Source: Dipteris shenzhenensis (lineage: Eukaryota > Polypodiophyta > Polypodiopsida > Gleicheniales). From it: 64,000 nt of DNA. The notes beneath the pieces were generated by a model that saw only the letters and a list, made by a program, of their open reading frames with translations, did not search any database and was not told where the DNA came from. The stretch is from the NCBI GenBank assembly GCA_047967505.1, contig CM106539.1; one strand, given 5' to 3'. This document shows, one piece after another, positions 12,201 through 19,499 of the stretch. The position numbers and the translations under genes are program-made. Position 1 is the first letter of the stretch; every line of letters begins with the position of its first letter.

Positions 12201-15200
12201 TAAAGCTTAGCAGCTTTAGGACTCTCCTCCGTCTCTCCATTACCTTCCAAGATCATCATCACTGCCATGCGTTTTTCTTTATTTCTTGGACAGTCCTTCC
12301 ACTAATGTGGCTGAAGGCATCCAAAACATAAGCTCTCTTCTCGCATCTTCCTTCTGCTCAGAACTCAAAGAGGACTTTAACCAAGCCCTGACTACCATAG
12401 GCAAACATCGTCTTTTCCCAGCGCTCATTCAAGAGGCATGCAGCAGAGGGACAGAGCAGGAGATTATGCAGCACCTGCAGGACTTGGATATGATGCCAGT
12501 GGAGCAACATCCTGTCCATGTGGTCACAGTGCAGGTTGTGAGGTCTCATTTGTACTCAAGCTTCTGGTCCTACTAGTGGACATATTTATACCTACTTTGA
12601 TTGCATTCTGTGCTATCTATCTTCATATCCTTGCATTGGTGTAATTCATGCTTGCATGCATGCATAGAGAAGGATATGGATCAATATGAGATCTCGGGTT
12701 ATAACATTTTCTGCTTCTTATTTGTCGCTAGGGCTTGGCTCAGCAAGCAAGAGCCTTCCTAGGTTAATTTCTAACAGTGCCCTGTCTAGATGCAAACCCG
12801 CTCTACAGCTTCCACCATCCGATGTTTGCATAGAGGCATGTATGTGCATGCACATATGAGGGATGCATGTGACACAAATGCACCCTATAGTAAGCAACCC
12901 ATCCCAATAATGGGACTCCCTCCTAAGGTATATTGGTCAAACGTGGCCAAGGGCATGCTTAAGCACCACAAAGAGACCTCGCTAATGTGGAAGAGTCTGA
13001 TTGTCGAGGCCTACTTGTAGGCAATACTATCACAACCATGAGCCTCCTTGGCCACTGCAGACATGAGGTTTTAGTGATGCCTAACAAGGCATCCAATCTC
13101 CAATATGCATGTGCAAAGGCAAGGGCTGCTTGCCGTTTTTCCTTCACACTCCCCTTTTTTCCCCGAAACTACCTTCTTTTTTTACAAAGAAAAGGAACTT
13201 CTATTAATGCTTGCAAAGAAACCACCATACAAATCAAAAAAAAACCACGAAGGTGTTGATCATGGGAAAAGAAAGAAATCTGATTGCCACTTGGAAAGGG
13301 CCAACCTGTTTCCTGAGGTCTTAGCATAATGCCTGGAGAGTCTCTGGAACACGAGCTAACGACCACAACAGCGGGCTATACAACCGACGGATACCTCTCC
13401 GTGATAACATAGAGGGAGGCTGCAGCCCATGCCTTGCAAAAGTGCTCGCCCTTTTGGCGGTCACTCTAGACCCCGGAGTCCCAAATAGCTCGCAAAGTGT
13501 AGATGATATCCTGCCAGATGGCAACTAAAGTGGCTACTGGAGTGGTCTACTGGCCTCCCATCACCCAACTGCGTCAGGTGACCCAGATATGCCATGTAGC
13601 AACTCTCTCCCACACACTGTCCTCTGCCAATGGTGCAAGGAGCCATTTGGGAGGAACTGCCTCGAGTGGCTACCGGAGCACCCAACTGCATCGGGCGACC
13701 CAGATATGCCATGCATTAATACTAGCAACTATCTCCCACACGTTGTCCTCTACCAGTGGTGCAAGGCGCAACCACCATTTGGGAGGAACTGCCTCATGTG
13801 CCTCTAGACCCCGGAGTCATGGGAAAAGAAAGAAAACTGATTGCCGCTTGAAAAGGGCCAACCTGTTTCCTGAGGAATTACTCCCAAATAGCTCGCAGAG
13901 TGTAGATGATATCCTGCCATATGGCGACTAAAGTGGCTACCGGAGTGGTCTGCTGGCCTCCCATCACCCAACTGCATCAGGCGATCCAGATATGCCATGT
14001 AGCAACTGTCTCCCACACACTGTCCTCTACCAATGGTGCAAGGCGCACCCATTTGGGAGGAACTGCCTCGTGTGCCTGGAGTGGCTACTGGAGTGGTCTG
14101 CTAGCCTCCCATCACTCAACTACATCGGGCGACCCAGATATGCCATGCATTGATACTAGCAACTATCTCCCACACACTATCCTCTGCTAGTGATGCAAGG
14201 CGCAACCATCTGGGAGGAACTGCCTCATGGGCCTCAATCCTGGTAACTAGCCATGAATCCAAAAGGGATCAATCGAAAACGCCTATGTCCCCTCCGTGAG
14301 CCAAGCAACCAGTCCCCGATTGAAATCCCGCTCCATGCGCTGGGTACTCACCATTGTCCTCAAAGCTACTGACCAAACCCTCTGTGCTGCCAGGCTCCAA
14401 CCAAGGGCCAATGGGAAGGCCACCATTTGCTACCATTCAAAACAAATAGGAAATCTTCCGTGGTCGCATGCTAGCCCAGGCGTGACCAGAACTAGGGAAT
14501 GATCTCTCTAGGGACCTCTTGCTCAAACCCATGTCGCTCCCTCTAGGGAGTCCACGCTATTGCCTCCAACTGCAAGCGACGACCGATGCAGGTCGTGTAA
14601 GAAAAGAAAATCACCTTCTCCCCCCTGTCAGAGTGCCCTACTCGAGCAAGCCAAAACCATTCCCTTGGATCCCATTCAACATCCCTGAGAGGACGCCCCT
14701 CCCACAACCAAAGTCGCTTCCCTCAAACTACCAAAGTCACGTCTGTACAACGGTGGCATCTACCGTTCACCCTCATTTACTTCAACCAAGGGCCAATGGG
14801 AAGGCCACCATTTGCTACCATCCAAAACAAATAGGAAATCTTCCGTGGTCGCAGGCTGGCCCAGGCGTGACCAGAACCAGGGAATGATCTCTCTCGGGAC
14901 CTCTTGCTCAAACCCATGTCGCTCCCTTTAGGGAGTCCACGTTATTGCCACCAACTGCAGGCGCCGACTGATGCAAGTCATGTAAGAAAAGAAAGTCATC
15001 TTCTCCCCTGTCAGAGTGCCCTACTCGAGCAAGCCAAAACCATTCCCTGGGATCCCATTCGACGTCCCTGAGAGGACGCCCCTCCCACAACCAAAGTCTA
15101 AGGTTGTGATGGAAGCACCCGAAAGTATTTGCAGCTGCAATCTCCAAATGTGCCTCAACCTGCATGCAAAACTGGTTTCCAGGGCTGAACGTCCATTATT

Positions 15201-16930
15201 TGTCTTCCTTGCGCTGCTGCAGGCCCATATTGAAAGCTGCAATACCTGTTATGTAGGTTTCTTAGGACTCCTGCTTGAGCATACAGCCCCTGCAGGTGTT
15301 GCACGAGATAATCCAGGCAACTAAAAATCCATCACTGTAAAGAAGTAAGATAATCCAGGCAAGTATAAGGCCCCTCACTTTGGCAAACTCCAGTCCTAGC
15401 AGGATTCTCTCTATGACAATAACAGAAGATTGAGAGAACAGGACATCAGGAGCAGGGGGAAAACTCGAAGGCAAGGCAAACGGTGGTCTGCCAGAATGGT
15501 CAATTTTGAAGGTACCAGGACCAACACATGTATTCTCATTTTGACTATACAAATGAAGCTTTTCGACCCGTATGCGGTGGATGCACAGCTGACTCAGACC
15601 TGACCTATACTATTCTGTTGAGAAGATTTCAAGCAAGTGCTGCTTATTAAACATAATGTAATTTTTAAGAGCAGAATTCCAGAGTGCCAAGCGTTGAAGA
15701 ACATTCTGCCACATTTCACAGAGGTTTAAGCCTCAAGGACAATGCTCTGTATATTTGCGTTTGTGCACAACGTTTGACGTTCTCATGTAAGAGTACATCC
15801 AACGAGCACCAGATTTAGCCTTAAGGGAAGTACCTCAGGAAGAGGTATAGTGCACCCTGCTTATCGTTCTTCCATATATCCTCCATGCACGAATCCTTTA
15901 AATCCAGCCTAAACACTAAGAGCATTTTTTTTCGCCAAGTTAAAGGACTAACCTATGCAGTTGTAAATGCAGATCTTGCATTCATAATAAATCCAAAACA
16001 TGGTCATTTTTGCTAGTTAGCTTCGCTCACATGACCCCTTCGAAACAAATTGATTTCAGCTTGCAGCTTTAGTAGAAGCGTACTGCTCTAGAGTCCATAC
16101 GTTGAGCCGATAGATAATGCCAATAGTTTTCAGTGAGGTACCATACAGTGTTTAAGCTCCGTCCAAATATTTGGACGGAGTGTCTAGCCAATAGCAGCTC
16201 TTTTTCAAAAGCAAGACAGTACTGAGCTGTTTGAAAATCCTTGCGGCAACCTGGGCTGACAAATATAACTTACATCTGAAAGAAGTTCGAGGTCATCAAT
16301 CGAGTGCAAGTCCAAAATTCCTGCCCCAATCTCTCCGCGCAACTCAGGTGATGACAACCCATGCACACCATTTTGCCTTCCAGATCCATAAGGAGGCGGG
16401 GTGAACGGTTCGGTTGCAGCTTCCACCCCACTGCTGATGGTTTTTATGAGCCTGAAAAGCTTCTGTCTATCCTCCAATGTTTGCACGCCGTGCCTTGCGT
16501 AATCCTGAAACAGTGCATGCCACGTACCAGTCAGCAGTGCAAGAAACATACTACAGCGGTAGATCGCTAGTTCAAGTAAGTGTTTACAAAGCTGATGATG
16601 AAGGCACCCGTAAACGTGGAGGACTCGAGGTTCGCCGTTCATCTTCACTGAGAAAAATGAAAAGCTCTTGATCCGGGCAGTGGTAATAAGCTACATTGTT
16701 CAACGAGCGGACTTGCCAACAACAACACGATCGGCAGTTACCTGAATCAAGAGATTTGGAAGTAGACGAGGATCCAACGCAGGAGAAGCCGTCGGAGAGG
16801 CTAGATGCTGAAGACCAGCAGATTGCAACCACCTGGCCATAACAGCGTCGGCTGCGTCGCCCGCATGTGAGCCAGAATGCAGGTGATCATACTGAGAAGC
16901 GGTACCAGCCGGCTGAACCTGTCCACGCAT
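3107..16930 (-). CDS. Kinesin-13 family motor protein, N-terminal 245 residues (gene continues past left edge)
   Basis: Kinesin-13 proteins are internal-motor kinesins that depolymerise or remodel microtubule ends. Four exons are visible: 16,930-16,742, 16,504-16,274, 3,675-3,469 and 3,214-3,107. Their lengths (189, 231, 207, 108 bp) are all multiples of three, every junction is GT-AG, and the spliced frame is open for 245 codons. Exon 1 carries DAVMARWLQSAGLQHLASP and exon 3 carries FEPSPF, both typical of plant kinesin-13. Exons 3 and 4 join to IKVV|VRKRPLNRKE, the first strand of the motor domain, followed by LTVHEPKLK. The P-loop and the rest of the motor must lie left of base 1. The ATG at 16,930 was chosen because residues that match plant kinesin-13 start there. 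The frame stays open upstream to 17,449, but that part looks like untranslated leader. Intron 3 is 12.6 kb. No disabling mutation is seen in the exons. Confidence 0.9.
3469..3675 (-). CDS. Kinesin-13 exon 3 (69 codons)
   Basis: The acceptor is TTGGCAG and the donor GTATGT. The exon encodes DAVHEAFEPSPFV through an acidic, Ser-rich linker to GLARIKVV, the start of the motor core. It lies 12.6 kb from exon 2 and 254 bp from exon 4. Confidence 0.88.
4628..4867. repeat. Two-copy tandem repeat, period exactly 120 bp
   Basis: Units 4,628-4,747 and 4,748-4,867 differ at only a handful of positions, all single substitutions. The minus strand reads an interrupted frame (RPQYQEDRW, SHALRIAMRQM) across both units, suggesting a duplicated segment of a decayed coding sequence, possibly retroelement gag. 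The family is not recognised. Confidence 0.9.
4868..6975. other. Intronic stretch with no gene recognised
   Basis: Short open frames on both strands are riddled with stops. At 5,040-5,400 the sequence is rich in TTGCAGG and TGGTTG words. At 5,930-6,020 the sequence has several near-copies of GATTCTCCTGGAAGCTCC-like text. These look like retroelement leader sequence, but no LTR or primer site was found. Confidence 0.4.
7072..7239 (+). pseudogene. PPR repeat fragment
   Basis: The plus strand encodes LMHMYVKRGNMVEALHLFDS followed by MRKRDVVSW. This is a typical S/L-type pentatricopeptide repeat of a PLS-class organelle RNA-binding protein. Only about one and a half repeats remain, with no upstream or downstream repeats in any frame. 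It is a decayed or captured scrap inside kinesin intron 3, antisense to that gene. Confidence 0.65.
7335..7764 (-). mobile_element. LINE reverse-transcriptase fragment
   Basis: The minus strand shows the non-LTR reverse-transcriptase motifs in order: RVRALGTLSG, then IGVKQGCPLS (7,550-7,566), FGLYIDEI, the catalytic YVDDLVLIS (YVDD at 7,424-7,435) and NLGKTKVMIFN (7,335-7,367). Stops and frameshifts separate them, and the segment between FGLYIDE and YVDD is degraded. It is a dead 5'-truncated copy. Confidence 0.75.
8594..8831. repeat. Two-copy direct repeat, period 150 bp, with a third diverged copy at 9,845-9,950
   Basis: ATGCACCCACGACTACTTGT recurs at 8,602 and 8,752, followed in both by ATGATTT and TCTCCCAACGAGCATTTGTA. 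A third copy at about 9,845-9,950 shares CTTGTGAAG, TTTTAGTCTCTCC and AACGAGCAT. Both the first and third copies go on to a tRNA-like A-box phrase (TTGATAGAGCAATGCACC; CTGATAGGGCAACGCATC). Upstream text TAGATGAATCC..GAACAT is also shared (8,551 and 9,487). A tRNA-derived SINE origin is possible but unproven, since no good B box is present. Confidence 0.65.
8900..9450 (-). mobile_element. Ty3-gypsy integrase remnant
   Basis: The minus strand gives, in shifting frames, GHVGIEKT (zinc-binding region), VERVMSLGLLQPLEIPS and DFILVVVDCLTKIA. These correspond to the N-terminal finger, its linker and the first catalytic-Asp block of gypsy integrase. Multiple stops and frameshifts make it inactive. 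It sits between the 8.6 kb and 9.85 kb copies of the repeat described above. Confidence 0.6.
10306..12147 (-). mobile_element. LINE remnant: RT C-terminal part and zinc-binding domain
   Basis: Reading the minus strand, 12,147-11,725 encodes RHLGCPLGWSITCRQQIDWV through KLEYWKLATWPLHVCLRIVQ and IMEIFWRS, typical of the end of plant L1-type RT. Further on, 10,602-10,306 encodes FWLFGIYPKRPEFDLFFTWV then WALWTLWKARNQRVFG, typical of the C-terminal zf-RVT region. The middle is disturbed by a 190-bp duplication, and no intact ORF2 remains. Confidence 0.65.
10622..11001. repeat. Two-copy tandem repeat, period 190 bp
   Basis: Units 10,622-10,811 and 10,812-11,001 are about 95 percent identical by eye. 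Each begins CAATGCCAAAAGATAAGATA and ends at AAGTGGACGGTG. The duplication lies inside the zinc-binding part of the LINE remnant and duplicates coding text. Confidence 0.92.
12131..12155. repeat. ACAC/GCAC microsatellite
   Basis: A short compound tract of (AC)n followed by (GCAC)n. It sits at the start of the LINE RT fragment read on the minus strand. Confidence 0.8.
12293..12575 (+). pseudogene. Unrecognised protein fragment, possible orphan exon
   Basis: A plus-strand frame stays open from upstream of 12,293 to a TAG near 12,574, encoding SSLLASSFCSELKEDFNQAL, IGKHRLFPALIQEACSRGTE and QEIMQHLQDLDMMP. There is no ATG near its start, but a strong polypyrimidine tract ending CTTGGACAG lies just before 12,293, as at a splice acceptor. 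A possible donor (GCAG|GTTGTG) is near 12,533. Composition is that of a helical globular protein, not low-complexity DNA. I do not recognise the family. It could be an exon captured from another gene, antisense within kinesin intron 3. Confidence 0.35.
13262..14230. repeat. Nested tandem repeats of about 130-150 bp (four units) within a duplicated block
   Basis: The text GGAGTGGTCT..TGGCCTCCCATCA, ATATGCCATG, CTCCCACACACTGTCCTCT and TTTGGGAGGAACTGCCTC recurs in four units at about 13,530, 13,672, 13,930 and 14,083. A larger block starting TCATGGGAAAAGAAAGAAA is present at 13,260 and 13,816. On the minus strand the units read like a retroelement coding scrap (WHIWVAR), but no family can be named. 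Confidence 0.8.
14397..15097. repeat. Two-copy tandem repeat, period 385 bp
   Basis: Segments 14,397-14,720 and 14,782-15,097 are about 94 percent identical by eye. Shared words include AAGGGCCAATGGGAAGGCCA, TAGGAAATCTTCCGTGGTCG and GAGAGGACGCCCCTCCCACA. The minus strand reads WEGRPLRDVEWDPREWFWL, which is reminiscent of LINE zinc-binding regions. Stops prevent any complete frame. Confidence 0.9.
16157..16180. repeat. Perfect 24-bp palindrome
   Basis: CTCCGTCCAAAT is followed immediately by its exact reverse complement. It lies in kinesin intron 3, about 94 bp downstream of the exon 2 donor in the sense of the gene. The CTCCGTCC arm resembles the terminal repeats of Stowaway-type Tc1/mariner MITEs, so it may be two fused MITE ends. 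Confidence 0.9.
16274..16504 (-). CDS. Kinesin-13 exon 2 (77 codons)
   Basis: The acceptor is TGTTTCAG and the donor GTAAGT. The exon encodes DYARHGVQTLEDRQKLFRLI through SSPELRGEIGAGILDLHS to ELLSD. These match the region of plant kinesin-13 between the N-terminal block and the motor. Its donor opens the giant intron 3. Confidence 0.88.
16742..16930 (-). CDS. Kinesin-13 exon 1 (63 codons)
   Basis: It runs from ATG to a GTAACT donor, ending ...LPNLLIQ in phase 0. It holds the plant kinesin-13 hallmark DAVMARWLQSAGL. The following intron is 237 bp. Confidence 0.88.
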
Positions 16931-18060
16931 GGTGTACAAGCCGCCAATGCCCGATCCGAGGATACAGGCACGGGCAGAGAGAAATCGCAACTGAAAGGGG
17001 TGACCAGGGGTAAAGGAATGTGCAGCAACAGAGCGATACGAAAGGACCCCGGGGGCGTGAAGGAGATAGCGGTTAGGAGATGAATGAACTGAAAATGGTG
17101 GAGTGTGGTGGGCGCAGGAGACGAAGTAATGGAAGATCAAAGGAACCCAGAAGATGGGGGAAGCAGGAAAGGGGAAGTTTTTAAAATAACGGGGAAAAAC
17201 GGGCAGAAGAGAGAGAGGAAAGGTGCTACAAAGTCGTGGAAATGGGCAGTAGCATATCCACGATGATCGGAACGAGGAAAACTGGTAGTGGGCGATGCGA
17301 AGAGGGATGAATTGGCAGAAAAGAGTAGAGGAGAAGAGCAGAGAAAAGGGGGGTTCTGCAGAAACTGTGTGTGATTGCAGTAGAATGATCAAGGGGATGC
17401 AAACGGAGCAATCAAATGCAAGGAGAGCAAACGAGCAATGCCGGCGCAAAGGCTGACAAGGGGAGGCTGGCTAGAGCCGAAAGCAACAAAGCAATGGCTA
17501 TGGCTAGTGGGCGGGACGTAGAGGAATGAATTTGCAGGAAAAGGGAGCGGAGAAGATGCAGAAGAGATGGGTTGAAATTGGGTCTGGATGAAAAGGAGCA
17601 ATCGAATGCAAGGAGAGCAACAGAGCAATGGCAAATTGGCAATGACTCTGGCTATATAGTTTTGGCAACAGCTGACAAGGGGAGGCTATAGCAGAAAGCA
17701 ACAGAGCAATGGCTATGGCAACTGCTGCAGCGCCAGCAACAGGAGTAGAAGCAACAACTGGATGTGACTGCGAGACTAACTCAGGAACCCACCGGAAGCT
17801 TTTTGATGTGGGTTGCTGCTCCAGCACCACAAAAAGAATACCCTTGCATTGAGCGGTCAAAAGCTTAGGAAAGCATCCAAGGCAGTTAAAAAAGGGACCC
17901 ATACAATTCCAATCACGCTCACTAGGCTTATTATTGTCAGCAGAATGTGAGTCTCGAGAGAGCGGGAGAGACAAGGACATGCAGAGTGCAATACTGGAAC
18001 AGCTCCAGAGTAAGGGTCTCTGTGGAGAAAACTTAAGGAGATTATAGAGAACTTAAGGTT
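16931..18060 (-). promoter_or_regulatory. Probable 5' leader and promoter region of the kinesin-13 gene
   Basis: The region upstream of the ATG is pyrimidine-rich on the sense (minus) strand, as plant 5' leaders often are. A TATATAG box lies on the minus strand near 17,653-17,659. It also holds the duplication at 17,287-17,720. The transcription start cannot be fixed from sequence. Long open frames here (up to 17,449 in the gene frame) lack any recognisable protein. Confidence 0.4.
17287..17720. repeat. Two-copy tandem repeat, period about 215 bp, upstream of kinesin-13
   Basis: Units of about 17,287-17,505 and 17,505-17,720 share GTAGAGGAGAAG/GAGCGGAGAAGA text, GGAGCAATCRAATGCAAGGA, GCTGACAAGGGGAGGCT and AACARAGCAATGGCTATGGC. 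The copies differ by substitutions and small indels. They lie in the presumed leader or promoter of the kinesin gene. Confidence 0.8.
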
Positions 18061-18299
18061 CAAGCAAATAAAATTTTAAGTCCTATCTGACTCTAAGAAT
18101 TATTAGCCTCTTTTGTTGTCTTGCCTACGTGTTATAGGAGGCTGTACTTTTTTCACTTTCTTTTTTAGAAGCTTTAACAAAATTTTGAATCTTTTATTTG
18201 CTAAAACAAAAAAACAATTTCAGCCTCTAACAAGCAAATCAATCTAAGCTTAATCTTTTACACCTTCACAATGTTTTTTTTTCCTAGATACAAAGGATA

Positions 18300-19490
18300 A
18301 AGAAGAGAGGGAAAAACTGCCCTCCAACCAACCTACATCAAGATTTGGCCAAGGGCCCTAAAAGTCTCATTTTTTTCCGCAAAAAAACTAGCAGATCTCT
18401 TGGCCTCTTCTATCGCCATCCAGCCTGTTGCTCTTACAAAATGAGGTCTCTGGAACACAAGATTCCTAGATCTCCATAGGTTTGCAATGACTACTCACTC
18501 CCCTTATAAGTTGCCACGCCACATAAAGAGCTTCGTTTATGCTACTCCTATCTCCCAAGAGAGCAATCCACCAGCTTACCTTGACCTATATCTGAACTGT
18601 GCTCCGGCTATCTTTACCTTATTTCCATATTTCTTTGGCAAAAATGAATTCCCACAGCACATGCATATGGGTCTCCCTACACAGGTTGCAAAAAGGGCTC
18701 ACCCTTGACTTCCACTTTGAGATCATTGATCTCACGAGCAATTTTCCTATCAAAACCCTCCAAAGCAAGAAATTTAGATAGAAAGAGGGCATGGCTCTCA
18801 CATCTTCTACGTCTACAAGCCCACACGATTAGGATGTCCATAGGAGCATGAAAAATCCAATGCTTCTTTGCTATCAGTGGCACCATAACCCCCGCATCCC
18901 CCTGTAAATCTTTTAGCTTTCCACTTTTCCACTGAAAGCCTCTGAAACCTCCGTCAAATTGATAGCGGTGGTGGTGGCTGGTAGGCCATTCCTCTATTTT
19001 TGTCATAAGAATTGATACTAATCTTTCTTCTTCCAAATTGAGCCCAAACCTGCTTGTTGCTGCTTCCAAAGTGAGCCATTTTGCTCCACCTAGGTCCCAG
19101 ATCTGCCTAAAAACCTTAAGGTCTTTGCCAAACAACCTTTTGACCACCCGTGGGTGCCGACCACAATAGTGGCAACCAAGCTTCAAACGCTCAGTTTGTC
19201 TACCACATAGATCATTACGATAGGCAGCCTAGAAGGAAGTTTTCCTTTTCTAAGCCCTCGTTAAGCCATCTGTTGTGATTATAGGCGTTGATCTTCCAAG
19301 GGTTTGAACGTGCTTTCTAGAAAAGCAAAACTTTTGTGAGCTCTCCTTAAGCCACGTGTACAATTTTAGGCCCTTGATTTTAGATTGATCTAAAGGACTA
19401 AAACACTCCTTCCAAATTTGACCCAAAAGCGTACTTTTTTTATTCATTCTTCCCACAAATCTATTATATAAGGAGGGAGATAATTGCATA
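18300..19490 (-). mobile_element. LINE remnant (zinc-binding domain)
   Basis: The minus strand encodes LLWRVLIGKLLVRSMISKWK then SPFCNLCRETHMHVLWEFIF and AKEIW, the Trp-Arg-hairpin and Cys/His pattern of the zf-RVT domain at the end of plant LINE ORF2. Upstream on the same strand a 169-codon frame (18,677-19,186) carries the preceding part. A frameshift near 18,780 breaks the two apart. Confidence 0.65.
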
Positions 19491-19499
19491 TTTTCTTTC

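Larger units (their letters stand above)
3676..16273 (-). other. Giant intron 3 of the kinesin-13 gene (12.6 kb)
   Basis: This is bounded by the exon 2 donor (GTAAGT) and the exon 3 acceptor (TTGGCAG). It contains a PPR fragment, LINE RT pieces, a gypsy integrase remnant, a possible orphan exon at 12.3 kb, and at least five two-copy tandem duplications. All recognised TE pieces inside lie on the minus strand, the sense strand of the gene. Plant introns of this size are common in genomes loaded with transposons. Confidence 0.8.

Noticed and set aside
16700-17449. A 249-codon minus-strand frame taken as one protein
   Set aside because: It mixes presumed leader, kinesin exon 1 and the first bases of intron 1. 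Only 16,930-16,742 resembles a known protein.
17504-17980. A 158-codon frame upstream of kinesin as a separate gene
   Set aside because: It overlaps the duplicated leader, is Ala/Leu/Ser-repetitive because of that duplication, and has no known domain.
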